Shown: positions 30,128-38,523 of the stretch, piece after piece
Layout of the letters: each line of letters opens with the position of its first letter
How positions within the stretch are numbered: the stretch's first letter is position 1
NCBI GenBank assembly: GCA_963669315.1
Contig: OY770021.1
Coordinates: 992,001-1,056,000, forward strand
Length of the DNA stretch: 64,000 bases
Reading direction: 5' to 3'
From: SZUA-547 sp963669315
Lineage (GTDB): Bacteria > Pseudomonadota > Alphaproteobacteria > Rhodobacterales > Rhodobacteraceae
Notes under the pieces: model-generated
Databases searched by the model: none
Seen by the model: the letters and a program-made list of their open reading frames with translations, nothing else
What the model was told of the DNA's origin: nothing
Program-made: the position numbers and the translations under genes

Positions 30128-30880
30128 TCAAATCGAGCCCGCTTCGACCATATAATTGCTGGCGGTGCACATCAGAGCATCATCGGACGCCAGAAATACA
30201 ACCATGCGAGCAACGAAGACGGGTTCAATGAGATCGGGCAGGCACTGACGAGCGCGGTGCTTCTCCAGAGCCTCGGGCGTCGCCCAAAGCTCCTTCTGAC
30301 GCTCCGTCATGATCCATCCCGGAACGACTGTGTTTACCCGTATACGGTGGCGCCCGAGGTCCCGCGCCATCGTGCGGGTCAGGCCATGGACCGCTGACTT
30401 GGCCGTGGCGTAGGCTGGAAAGCCGCCGCCGGCCTCCCACCACGAATTGGACCCCATGTTGATAATCGCTCCGCCACCTGCCTCGATCATGCCCGGCGCA
30501 ACTTTCTGGATTGCGAAGAACATGTGCCGCAAATTGGTGCTCATCCGTTCATCCCAGTCATCGGCCGTCACGTCACTCCATTCATGCCGATCGTCTCGCG
30601 CAGCGTTGTTGACCAGGACATCCGCCGGGCCGATCCGGTTCTTCAGCGCATCAAACGCCGACTTGAGCTCGTCAATGTCGCGCAAATCGCAGAGCTGAAA
30701 ATCGATATCGCCGTCAATCTCGGAGACCAGCTTCGCCGCGTCGTATTCGTTCTTGTCAATGAAACCAACGCGAGATCCCTGAGTGGCGAACGCCTTGACG
30801 ATCTCCGCGCCAATCCCCGAGGCGCCTCCCGTAATGTAGACGACTTTACCTTTAAGGCTGGGATAGGAAGCGAATTTCAT
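30128..30880 (-). CDS. xylB: NAD-dependent D-xylose 1-dehydrogenase-like short-chain dehydrogenase
   Basis: The 250-residue SDR has the cofactor motif TGGASGIG (about 18-25), NNA at about 95, catalytic Ser in GSNSWW and YATAK near 155. Stretches such as YPSLKGK, VLVNNAARDDRHEW, NLRHMFF, VAPGM, VVPGWIMTERQ and FLASDDALMCT closely resemble Caulobacter crescentus XylB, the first enzyme of oxidative xylose breakdown. The gene symbol follows Caulobacter use and does not mean xylulokinase. ATG at 30880 follows AAAGGA. A sugar or sugar-acid dehydrogenase with another substrate remains possible; no xylonate dehydratase is adjacent. Confidence 0.8.
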   Translation of the reverse strand: MKFASYPSLKGKVVYITGGASGIGAEIVKAFATQGSRVGFIDKNEYDAAKLVSEIDGDIDFQLCDLRDIDELKSAFDALKNRIGPADVLVNNAARDDRHEWSDVTADDWDERMSTNLRHMFFAIQKVAPGMIEAGGGAIINMGSNSWWEAGGGFPAYATAKSAVHGLTRTMARDLGRHRIRVNTVVPGWIMTERQKELWATPEALEKHRARQCLPDLIEPVFVARMVVFLASDDALMCTASNYMVEAGSI

Positions 30881-31120
30881 GGCTGGCAATCCTTTCACCG
30901 CCCAGAACCGGACCAAAGCGAATGATGTAACACCGGGTTCTCGCGCCGCAAATGCAATTGCGCCGCCACGCCGCCTCCATGCTGCTTTTGGGCTGAGGCC
31001 TGCAGGGTTCGGGCGAAAATCGCAGGCCAATAACAACCAATTTATGGTGGCTGTCTGCTTTTGCTTCGAAGTCGCCGCGTACTATGTTGTCAACTCACAA
31101 TCGCTTGAGGGGTGCGCACG

Positions 31121-32197
31121 ATGACGACTCATAAAGGTTACCTGCTGATCGCGGATATCTCGGGGTACACCCAGTTTCTGACATCGACCGAGCAAGACCA
31201 CGCCAACCCTATCCTGCAATCGCTCCTAAGCGCCCTGCTTGAACAGATCGGCGAGCCGCTCCAGTTCTGGAAAATGGAGGGCGACGCCGTGCTCGCCTAT
31301 TCGACGGGAGAGGAATTCCCGTCCGGCGAAACGTTTCTGACAATCTGCGAGAACCTCTATAACACCTTCTCGATGCGACGGCAGAATATCATCGCCAACA
31401 CCACATGTCCTTGCCAGGCCTGCGCCAATGTCGGCACGCTTGATCTGAAAATCATCGCCCATCACGGCAGTTTCGACGAGATGCAGGTCGGCCCGGTGAA
31501 AGATATCTCAGGCGCGGATGTGATCCTGGTTCATCGCATGGCGAAGACGGATGTCGTCAAGGCCACCGGGGTTAGCAGTTATGCGCTGTTCAGCGACGCG
31601 GCTGTGAAGGCCATGGGTATCAACGCTGCGCTGACGCCCTACTCCGAGCCGATTGAACATTTCGGAGACGTCTCGATGCAGGTCTATGACCTCGCCAAGG
31701 CGTGGGAGGAATTCCGCGCCGGTCGCGAACGGCATTTCATGGCGGAGGAGGACGGCGTCTGGACCTATCGCCACAAGCTAAGCATTCCCGTCGCCGTCGC
31801 TTGGGAGGCTCTGACCGCGCCAGAGGTGAAACTGCGCTGGATGGTGAACATGAAGGGCATGACCGTGGATAATCCCGAGGACCGGCTTGGCCCCGGTTCG
31901 GATTATCACTGCGCGCACGAACTGGCGACGTTCCGCTATTGGGTCACTGACTGGGAGCCGTTCGATTACTTCTCGACCCGTCTTGGGGACCCTGCGCGCG
32001 AAGGCGTAACGATGCCGGAGACCTATCAGCTGACCGAGACGGTGTCCGGCTGCGAGATACGCTACACGCTCGGCCAATCCCAGGACGCTGAGGGCAATCG
32101 CTCCGAAGTTTCCGAGCAGGAGGCCGAAGGCTTTCTGTCGGAATTCTGGCCGGCATGCTTTGACCGGATGGAGAAGATGTACGGGGCGAAGGGGTAG
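31121..32197 (+). CDS. DUF2652 cyclase-like domain fused to an SRPBCC-like domain
   Basis: The 358-residue protein begins GYLLIADISGYTQFL and continues WKMEGDAVLAY, the DUF2652 version of a class III nucleotidyl cyclase fold with both metal Asp positions retained. A cysteine cluster CPCQAC sits near residue 92. From about 215 the sequence changes to an SRPBCC/START-like region (HKLSIPVAVAWEALTAPEVKLRWM). Catalytic activity is not assured because family members are poorly studied. ATG at 31121 is chosen because GAGGGG lies nine bases upstream, rather than the GTG at 31112. Confidence 0.85.
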   Translation: MTTHKGYLLIADISGYTQFLTSTEQDHANPILQSLLSALLEQIGEPLQFWKMEGDAVLAYSTGEEFPSGETFLTICENLYNTFSMRRQNIIANTTCPCQACANVGTLDLKIIAHHGSFDEMQVGPVKDISGADVILVHRMAKTDVVKATGVSSYALFSDAAVKAMGINAALTPYSEPIEHFGDVSMQVYDLAKAWEEFRAGRERHFMAEEDGVWTYRHKLSIPVAVAWEALTAPEVKLRWMVNMKGMTVDNPEDRLGPGSDYHCAHELATFRYWVTDWEPFDYFSTRLGDPAREGVTMPETYQLTETVSGCEIRYTLGQSQDAEGNRSEVSEQEAEGFLSEFWPACFDRMEKMYGAKG

Positions 32198-32295
32198 CAG
32201 CGGCGGCCTGCGATTGTTTGACCCCAAGAGCGAGCGTTCCGCGCTGATCGCAGCGAGTGATCGGTTCTTACGCCAGGAACAGGTTTCAGGCGCGG

Positions 32296-33351
32296 CTATT
32301 CCTGGTAAACATCGCGCCCGGCCAGAATGTAGATGATCGGGTCGAGGTGCTGGCCATTCAGACGAATCTCGTAGTGCAGATGGCTGCCCGTGCTTTGCCC
32401 GGTGCTGCCCATATCCCCGATCCACATGTTGAACTCGACGCGATCGCCCTTCTCCACGCGTATGCCTTTAAGGTGCGCGTAGGTCGTCTCGAGCCCGAAT
32501 TCGTGGCGTATCTGGATGGTGTTGCCGTACCCTCCCTTCACGCCCGCGAACACGACCTCGCCCTCGGCCGTCGCCAATACCGGCGCGCCGGTGGGGGCCG
32601 CGAAGTCCGCGCCGGCATGCATTTTCGATGCGCCGGTGATCGGATGGGTCCGCATGCCGTATGGGCTGGAGAACCGCGCGCCCGCCGCGTTGATCGGAAC
32701 GCCCAGCGGCAGGATCGTGGCCCCGTATGACAGTATGGCGTAGCGTTTGAGGTCGGCGAACATCGTGTAGAGGCGCCCTTCGGCTGACAAATATGCCGCG
32801 TTCGCCGCTCTGAAATCGCTATCGGCCATCAATGGCGGGGCGTCGTTGATGTCGAGATGGGCCGCCGCCACGCGGTAAACCTCGTCAATATCGAGACCGG
32901 TTTCCTCTAGCGTTGCGCGCAACGCCTTGATGTTGCGCACGGCCATGCGCTCCGCTCGCACCGACGCCTGACTGTCGCGGTCCTGATACCGGTGGACGTA
33001 TTTGGACGTGTCTGCCGGCTGCAACCCCAAGCCCACGAGCGTGGAGTCGACCAGATCCTCCGTCGTTGCGCCGCTCAGCGGATCACCGTCCGATTGCATC
33101 ACGCGCTGCAGGCGTTGTTGGCGAAGCAATGGGGATTCCGTCGGTTTAAAGGCGTCGCTATCGGCCGTCGCAGCCGCCGGCAATTGATCCCGAGACCTGA
33201 GATCCCAAGCTTTCTTGACCTGCAGCAGCGCGAGAACGGCAATCGCGCAAACCACAAGGATTGCGGCGCCCACGGCGATCCGGCGCGCCGAGAGCGCGTT
33301 CGCCGCCGGCCAACGACCTGGCCGAGACTCGCTGGTCGTTTCGAACTCCAT
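32296..33351 (-). CDS. M23-family murein endopeptidase-like protein, membrane-anchored
   Basis: The 351-residue protein has a cytoplasmic basic N-terminus, one membrane helix (about 23-42), a helical periplasmic region and a C-terminal LytM/M23 domain. Zinc ligands are seen in KMHAGADFAAP (HxxxD) and SHLHYEIR (HxH). It probably cuts peptidoglycan cross-bridges or regulates amidases during growth or division. ATG at 33351 is preferred to the GTG at 33360 as it gives the shorter usual cytoplasmic tail; the difference is three codons. Confidence 0.9.
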   Translation of the reverse strand: MEFETTSESRPGRWPAANALSARRIAVGAAILVVCAIAVLALLQVKKAWDLRSRDQLPAAATADSDAFKPTESPLLRQQRLQRVMQSDGDPLSGATTEDLVDSTLVGLGLQPADTSKYVHRYQDRDSQASVRAERMAVRNIKALRATLEETGLDIDEVYRVAAAHLDINDAPPLMADSDFRAANAAYLSAEGRLYTMFADLKRYAILSYGATILPLGVPINAAGARFSSPYGMRTHPITGASKMHAGADFAAPTGAPVLATAEGEVVFAGVKGGYGNTIQIRHEFGLETTYAHLKGIRVEKGDRVEFNMWIGDMGSTGQSTGSHLHYEIRLNGQHLDPIIYILAGRDVYQE

Positions 33352-33475
33352 ACCGCCCACCCTTGCAAATCGCCGCGGCGATTCGAAGTGCGCATGTTGC
33401 GCTCACCCGTCAGTGGAGCGCCCGATCTGACAAATTCGGTACAATTGTTCGCGAGGCGACGCCAGAGTCCCAGCC

Positions 33476-33850
33476 CTATCCGCCGAACATTGCAAACCAT
33501 AGCGGCGGCAGGCCAAGCGCGACGTCTCCGAAGACGAAGACCTTGGTGAAATAGAGAATTCCGGCGGAGAGTAACGCCTTCGCCTGATCGCTCACTCCAC
33601 CCGGCACAAGAACAAGGAATGGGTCCGAGATCAGGCGAAACAGACCTCCCTCCGCCAGCGCGCCTTCGCCTTGCATCATCTCGACGACGCCGCGGGTGAT
33701 CATCAGGAAGGCGAGCGCCATCAGCGCGGTGGAGCCGCCAAAGAACAACGCCACCTGCTGCGACGCGCCCAGCAGGATAAAGGCGAGGATCGCCGCCACA
33801 TAGACTAAGGCGGTGATCAGGATCGCGCGAACAACGTGTTTTGGGGTCAT
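33476..33850 (-). CDS. Small membrane protein of unknown function
   Basis: The 124-residue protein has hydrophobic segments near 8-30, 33-52 and 85-118 and a short acidic loop (MMQGEGALAEGG). I recognise no family. ATG at 33850 follows GGAAG. It lies 19 bases after the spermidine synthase stop on the same strand and may be co-transcribed with speD and speE. Confidence 0.7.
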   Translation of the reverse strand: MTPKHVVRAILITALVYVAAILAFILLGASQQVALFFGGSTALMALAFLMITRGVVEMMQGEGALAEGGLFRLISDPFLVLVPGGVSDQAKALLSAGILYFTKVFVFGDVALGLPPLWFAMFGG

Positions 33851-33869
33851 GCGGCTTCCACTTTCAGCG

Positions 33870-34727
33870 TCAGGCCAGCAGCTTAGAGACATAACCGGGC
33901 AAGGCAAAGGCCGCCATTTGGACCTCGGGCGTGTAGTAGCGGGTTGAAATGCCGGACGCCGCGCACCGCGCCTGAAGCGTCGCCAGATCGGTCTGGCGCG
34001 CGGTTCCATCCGTGCCCCAGCCGAACGCCATCGGTCCACCAGCGTAGGTCGGGACGGAGGCGAGATAGCAGGTCCAGTCCGCGAACAGCGCCTTAAAGGC
34101 GCGCATGGTGCCCGCTAGTTCGTCGCCCTGCAGAAAAGGCACACCGTTCTGGGTGACGACCACGCCGCCAGGCGCCAGACGGCGTTTGGCGTGGCCGTAA
34201 AACGTGTCGGTGAACAGCACCTCACCGGGACCGATCGGGTCGGTGGAGTCGATGATGATGACATCGAAGAACCCGTCGCTTCCGCGCATGAACTCGGCGC
34301 CGTCGGCGATCACCAGATCGAGCCTCGGGTCGTCGAACGCGCCCTGCGAAAGGCTGGGCAGAAAATCTTTGGAGAATTCGACGACGCCCGCGTCGATCTC
34401 GACCATGGTCACCTGTTCGACGCTTTGATGTCGCAGCGCCTCTCTCGCCATGCCGCCATCGCCGCCGCCGACGATCAGCACCTTTTTCACTGCGCCATGT
34501 GCCAGGATCGGCGTGTGGGTCAGCATCTCGTGATAGATGAACTCATCGCCCTCCGTGGTCTGGACCACGCCGTCCAGCGTCAGAACCCGGCCGAATGTCG
34601 AGTTCTCGAACACCCGAATGCGCTGATGATCCGTCTCGCTGTCATAAAGGACGCGGTCTTCGCGCAGAGATTGGCGATAATCGTCGTGCAGGGGCTCGAC
34701 GGACCAGCGCGGCGTATCAGCAGGCAT
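33870..34727 (-). CDS. speE: Spermidine synthase (polyamine aminopropyltransferase)
   Basis: The 285-residue cytosolic enzyme transfers an aminopropyl group from decarboxylated S-adenosylmethionine to putrescine. Motifs are LDGVVQTTEGDEFIYHEML, VLIVGGGDGGMAREAL (SAM site), VTMVEIDAGV, and IDSTDPIGPGEVLFT with catalytic Asp. Start ATG at 34727 follows GGAGG, 13 bases after the speD stop, forming a speDE operon. Confidence 0.95.
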   Translation of the reverse strand: MPADTPRWSVEPLHDDYRQSLREDRVLYDSETDHQRIRVFENSTFGRVLTLDGVVQTTEGDEFIYHEMLTHTPILAHGAVKKVLIVGGGDGGMAREALRHQSVEQVTMVEIDAGVVEFSKDFLPSLSQGAFDDPRLDLVIADGAEFMRGSDGFFDVIIIDSTDPIGPGEVLFTDTFYGHAKRRLAPGGVVVTQNGVPFLQGDELAGTMRAFKALFADWTCYLASVPTYAGGPMAFGWGTDGTARQTDLATLQARCAASGISTRYYTPEVQMAAFALPGYVSKLLA

Positions 34728-34740
34728 TGGCGTCCTCCTG

Positions 34741-35265
34741 TCAGGCCCCGCTGGCCTCAATCAGCCCCTCTCCGCGCCGCAGCTCTTTCACGCGGACTTC
34801 AGAGGCCCGGAACGCGGAGCGCAGGATCTCGACGGCGCGCCAGGGATGCGCGTCACCGCACATGAAGACGTCAAAGGCGCCATATCCGATCTCAGGCCAA
34901 GTGTGGACCGAGATATGCGATTCAGCCAGCACCGCTACGCCGCTGACGCCCTGGGGGCTGAACTTGTGCGTGTGGAGGTGCAGCAACGTCGCGCCGCAGG
35001 CGTCGACGCAATCGCGAAATGCGGTCTGGATACGATCTTCGTCGTCCAACCCCTCGCCGCCCATCACTTCAATGATCAGATGCGTGCCGGCATACGCGGC
35101 CCCGTCGCTGCTCGCGAAATGATCGACCCGGTCCGGGTTCAGCGCCGCAGCGGCCCCGGTGTCTGAAACGACGGTCAACTGACCGCGCGTGACGTTGATG
35201 TCTTCCTCGTGGGTGGCGCCTGCTTCCAGGTCAATCCCCAGTTGGAACAGGTGCGCCTTGCTCAT
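34741..35265 (-). CDS. speD: S-adenosylmethionine decarboxylase proenzyme
   Basis: The 174-residue proenzyme supplies the aminopropyl donor for SpeE. It self-cleaves before Ser 116 in AESHISVHTWPE to make the catalytic pyruvoyl group; FDVFMCGDAHPWRA follows with the conserved Cys and region. ATG at 35265 follows GGGGAGG. The longer open frame to 35523 overlaps the divergent promoter region and is rejected. Length lies between the short Bacillus/Thermotoga type and the E. coli type. Confidence 0.93.
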   Translation of the reverse strand: MSKAHLFQLGIDLEAGATHEEDINVTRGQLTVVSDTGAAAALNPDRVDHFASSDGAAYAGTHLIIEVMGGEGLDDEDRIQTAFRDCVDACGATLLHLHTHKFSPQGVSGVAVLAESHISVHTWPEIGYGAFDVFMCGDAHPWRAVEILRSAFRASEVRVKELRRGEGLIEASGA

Positions 35266-35516
35266 GGCGGCCTCCCCAATCCAGCAGATGAAATCCCAAC
35301 GTGCCTTAGCGCCCCCCCGGGGATGTCCGGAGTTGGGATCGGCGACCCTGTAGGCAGGCGAATAATATCTCCGGCGACGACATTCAAGCCCGGTTTGCGC
35401 ATCGGGCGCGAGCGGCGTATCAGTCGTGGCGAATCTCCACGCTCGCGCCGCACGGCCTTTTTTCCCGCGCGCAGTGCGATAGATATAAACTCTGCGCGCC
35501 ACGGGAGAGCGACGGA

Positions 35517-36383
35517 ATGACATACTGCACGGTCGCGAGTTCCCTGAACTTGCTGAGGCGAAGCCTCTGGGCTGGTCTTGCAGCGATTGCGATTTCTTCC
35601 GCGCCGGACCTGGCCAGCGCGCAGAACTGGAACGGCAACGCAGAAGATTGCGCCGACCCCAAATTGCCGGCTGAACGGGCGGAGGCGGCCTGCAGCGCCG
35701 CGCTCAAGGCCGGCGGTCAGCCGCGTGGCGCGGTGGCCCGTCTGTTGGCGAATCGTGGCGGCGCGCGCCTTGATATCGGACGGAATCTGGCGGCGCTCGA
35801 CGATTTCGACCAGGCACTGGCGATTGAGCCCAACATGTTCGAGGCGATGACGGGCCGAGCGCGGGCGCTGATCGGCCTTGGACGCTGGCGAGAGGGCGTC
35901 GCCCAATTCGACAGGGCTCTCGCCCAGCGCCCCCGAGACGCAAATGCGTTGATGGGGCGAGGCGCGGCCTATCTTTCGGCCGGGAACGCCTCGGCCGCGC
36001 TGGCGGATTTCGATCGCGCGCTAAGGGCCGCTCCAAAAGATTTGGACGCGCGTTACAATCGCGGCGTCGCAAAGCTCCAACTCGGCGACAAGAAGGGCGC
36101 CGCGGCGGATTTCAGCAGAGTAATCCAAGCCAACCCGAACGACGCGGGCGCACACCTGATGCGGGCGCGGACGAGGATCGGGGATCGCGACACGCAGGCT
36201 CTGGCCGATTATCAGCGGGCGCTGTCGCTGTCTCCCGAATGGGCGCTGGCCTGGTTTGAGCGAGGCCGGCTATTCGATCGTTTGGGCCGCACCGAGCAGG
36301 CGAACCGGGATTTTCGCCGCGCCTATGAGCTTGGATATGAGGATCGCTGGCTGCAGGAGCGGATCATCGAAATGGGCCGCTAG
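35517..36383 (+). CDS. TPR-repeat protein, probably exported
   Basis: The 288-residue protein opens with a hydrophobic segment that looks like a signal peptide (RRSLWAGLAAIAISSAPDLASA, cleavage near residue 36). From about 65 to 280 it is made of tetratricopeptide repeats, for example ALDDFDQALAIEPNMFEAM, GVAQFDRALAQRPRDANAL and ALADFDRALRAAPKDLDAR. TPR proteins are binding scaffolds; partners are unknown here. Divergent from speD, with a 251-base gap between them that holds both promoters. Confidence 0.88.
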   Translation: MTYCTVASSLNLLRRSLWAGLAAIAISSAPDLASAQNWNGNAEDCADPKLPAERAEAACSAALKAGGQPRGAVARLLANRGGARLDIGRNLAALDDFDQALAIEPNMFEAMTGRARALIGLGRWREGVAQFDRALAQRPRDANALMGRGAAYLSAGNASAALADFDRALRAAPKDLDARYNRGVAKLQLGDKKGAAADFSRVIQANPNDAGAHLMRARTRIGDRDTQALADYQRALSLSPEWALAWFERGRLFDRLGRTEQANRDFRRAYELGYEDRWLQERIIEMGR

Positions 36384-36396
36384 GCGGAGAACGCGC

Positions 36397-37200
36397 ATGG
36401 ACGAACTGGACTGGATCGAACGCCGCGCGCTGGAAAGCTGGCATCAGGCGGCGGATACGCCGGCGAGAGAGGCGGCCGGTCTGAGATGGGTGGAGATCGC
36501 GGGCGGATACGCCTCGGTCGCCAGCCGCCTGCCCCCGTCGGCCATCGTTGCGAACCGCGCCATCAGCGTCGGATTTGATCGTCCCGCGGAGCGCGAGGAG
36601 ATCACCGAACTGACGGCGCTTTACAGGGATCGCGGCGTCACACGTTACTTTGTGCAGGCGCATCCCGATGCGGCGCGCGCAGAGCTTGGCGACTGGCTGG
36701 CGGCGGAGGGGCTGGAACAAGCGCGTGGCTGGATGAAGTTTTCTCGGGGTCGAGAGGCGCCGCTGGCGATCGACACAAATCTGACGCTCGCCAAGATTGA
36801 CGACGCGAACGCCGAGCCGATGGGCCGTATCATCGCCGACGCATTTGACTTGGGCGATGCGGCGATCCCTTGGCTGGCGCGACTTGTCGCCCATCCCGAC
36901 TGGACCATTTTGGGCGCATATGACGGCGATTCGCTCACCGCGGTCGGTGGTCTGTATGTAGAGGAAGGGATTGGCTGGACCGATATGGGCGCGACAGCCC
37001 CCGCGTTTCGAAAGCGAGGCGCGCAATCGGCGCTGCTGGCGGCGAGGATTCAGACTGCGCTGGATATGGGTTGCCGGATCATTGGCACCTGTACAGGCGA
37101 AGCTGTGCCCGGCGATCCCCAACACCCCTACTCAAACATCAAGAGAATGGGATTCGAGGAACGCTACGTCCGGCTCAACTATTCACCACCCCGAGCTTGA
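36397..37200 (+). CDS. GNAT-family N-acetyltransferase
   Basis: The 267-residue protein has the acetyl-CoA-binding features in its second half: GGLYVEEGIGWTDMGATAPAFRKRGAQSALLAARI, with the (Q/R)xxG-like loop FRKRGAQ. The first half is a degenerate GNAT-like domain. Substrate is unknown. ATG at 36397 follows GGAGA and lies 13 bases after the TPR gene stop, so the two are likely co-transcribed. Its last 26 bases overlap the convergent cyclase gene. Confidence 0.83.
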   Translation: MDELDWIERRALESWHQAADTPAREAAGLRWVEIAGGYASVASRLPPSAIVANRAISVGFDRPAEREEITELTALYRDRGVTRYFVQAHPDAARAELGDWLAAEGLEQARGWMKFSRGREAPLAIDTNLTLAKIDDANAEPMGRIIADAFDLGDAAIPWLARLVAHPDWTILGAYDGDSLTAVGGLYVEEGIGWTDMGATAPAFRKRGAQSALLAARIQTALDMGCRIIGTCTGEAVPGDPQHPYSNIKRMGFEERYVRLNYSPPRA

Positions 37201-38446
37201 CCGGCGCATCGTCGGCCGTTTCAGCCGGCTCGCTACGGTCTTTCGCGCTGGTGCGGGCGAACAGGCGCACCGGATTCTCAAAATCATTGAGCTGCTGCGC
37301 GCCGACGGAGAACCAGCCGTCCGGATCATGCTTCGCGACCTCTTCGGTCGCCAGAACGGGTTCGCCCAGCTGTTTGGTGACCTGATCGATCCGATGGATG
37401 GCGTTGACATTCTTGCCGATGGCGGAGAAAGCCAGCCGTTCCGGCACGCCGATATTGCCGAACATCACCTTGCCAACCGACAGCGCGATGCCGAACCGAG
37501 GCCGCTCTCCGTCCGAATCCCGCGCCTCGCAAGCCGTCGCCCGATGCTCCATCGCCGCATCCGCCGCCGCCGTCGCCCTGCGCACCGCGTCGCGGGTTCC
37601 GATCTCGGATTCGATGGGAAAGATCGCCAAAACCGCGTCGCCGATGAAATTCAGAATCTCCCCGCCCTGCTCGATCACCGGACCGGCGGTGCACTCGAAA
37701 TAGGAGTTCAGAAATTCAAGGTAGTCCTGCGGTTCCATGCGCTCCGAAAGGGCCGTCGAACCGCGCAAATCCGAGAACCAGATCACCGCATTAATCTTGT
37801 CGCCATCCGAGCGCTGGATCTCGCCTGACAGCACCCGCCAGCCCGCGGTCGGGCCGAGATATGTGTTGGCGACATTCGCCATCACGCGTTTCTGGATCGC
37901 CTGACGGCAGGCGACGGCGAGGAAACGCTGCACATGGCAGAGCGCTTCGATATCAGTGTCGGTGAACCCGTTCTCACGCTTGGTGGACCAGCTCGCCATG
38001 ACGCCGGTGCGCCCTTCCGAGAAGTTCTTGAACTCCGCGATCGAGAACACCGATTTGGTCAGCAGGTAGTCTGTGAACCCCTCGTCGCGCAAATCCTCCA
38101 GTATAGGAAAATCCACTACGGCGTCCGGGCCGTCCAAGCGTCGGCGCAATTGGTCCAGATTATGCTCCAGAACATGCGCGAACGGACTTTGCGTCCAGGT
38201 TGGGTGATTCACGTTCGCGTGCTCCGACTGGAATAGATTCGCGCCCTCTCCCCGAACCCAACGCAGATGTTCGGCCCGGAACAAGGGATGCAACATCGGC
38301 CAGGAGAACGCCGAGCGCTCAACTGGAATACCTATGGCGTAGAGCCGTTCGCAAAGCGATTCGAACAGCGCGATGACGTCAGGATCGCCAAGCGCTTTGC
38401 CGATCAACCACTGCTCTATTTCCGCTATCAGTGCTTTGTGTGACAT
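37175..38446 (-). CDS. Soluble class III adenylate/guanylate cyclase
   Basis: The 423-residue protein has an N-terminal helical/GAF-like sensor region (about 1-200) and a cyclase domain at about 215-385. Metal-binding Asp residues are in VIWFSDLRGSTAL and NFIGDAVLAIFP; the dimer-interface motif is FGIALSVGKVMFGNIGVPERLAFSAIGKNVN. No membrane segment is seen. It probably makes cAMP in response to an internal signal. It resembles the large group of alphaproteobacterial cyclases with short N-terminal sensors. Confidence 0.88.
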   Translation of the reverse strand: MSHKALIAEIEQWLIGKALGDPDVIALFESLCERLYAIGIPVERSAFSWPMLHPLFRAEHLRWVRGEGANLFQSEHANVNHPTWTQSPFAHVLEHNLDQLRRRLDGPDAVVDFPILEDLRDEGFTDYLLTKSVFSIAEFKNFSEGRTGVMASWSTKRENGFTDTDIEALCHVQRFLAVACRQAIQKRVMANVANTYLGPTAGWRVLSGEIQRSDGDKINAVIWFSDLRGSTALSERMEPQDYLEFLNSYFECTAGPVIEQGGEILNFIGDAVLAIFPIESEIGTRDAVRRATAAADAAMEHRATACEARDSDGERPRFGIALSVGKVMFGNIGVPERLAFSAIGKNVNAIHRIDQVTKQLGEPVLATEEVAKHDPDGWFSVGAQQLNDFENPVRLFARTSAKDRSEPAETADDAPVKLGVVNS

Positions 38447-38523
38447 CCCGCAAAGATAGGGCGCGCATCTCCCCCGTACTAGACGCTGCTGTCCCAGCCG
38501 CGATCAAATTTTTGGAACAGCCG

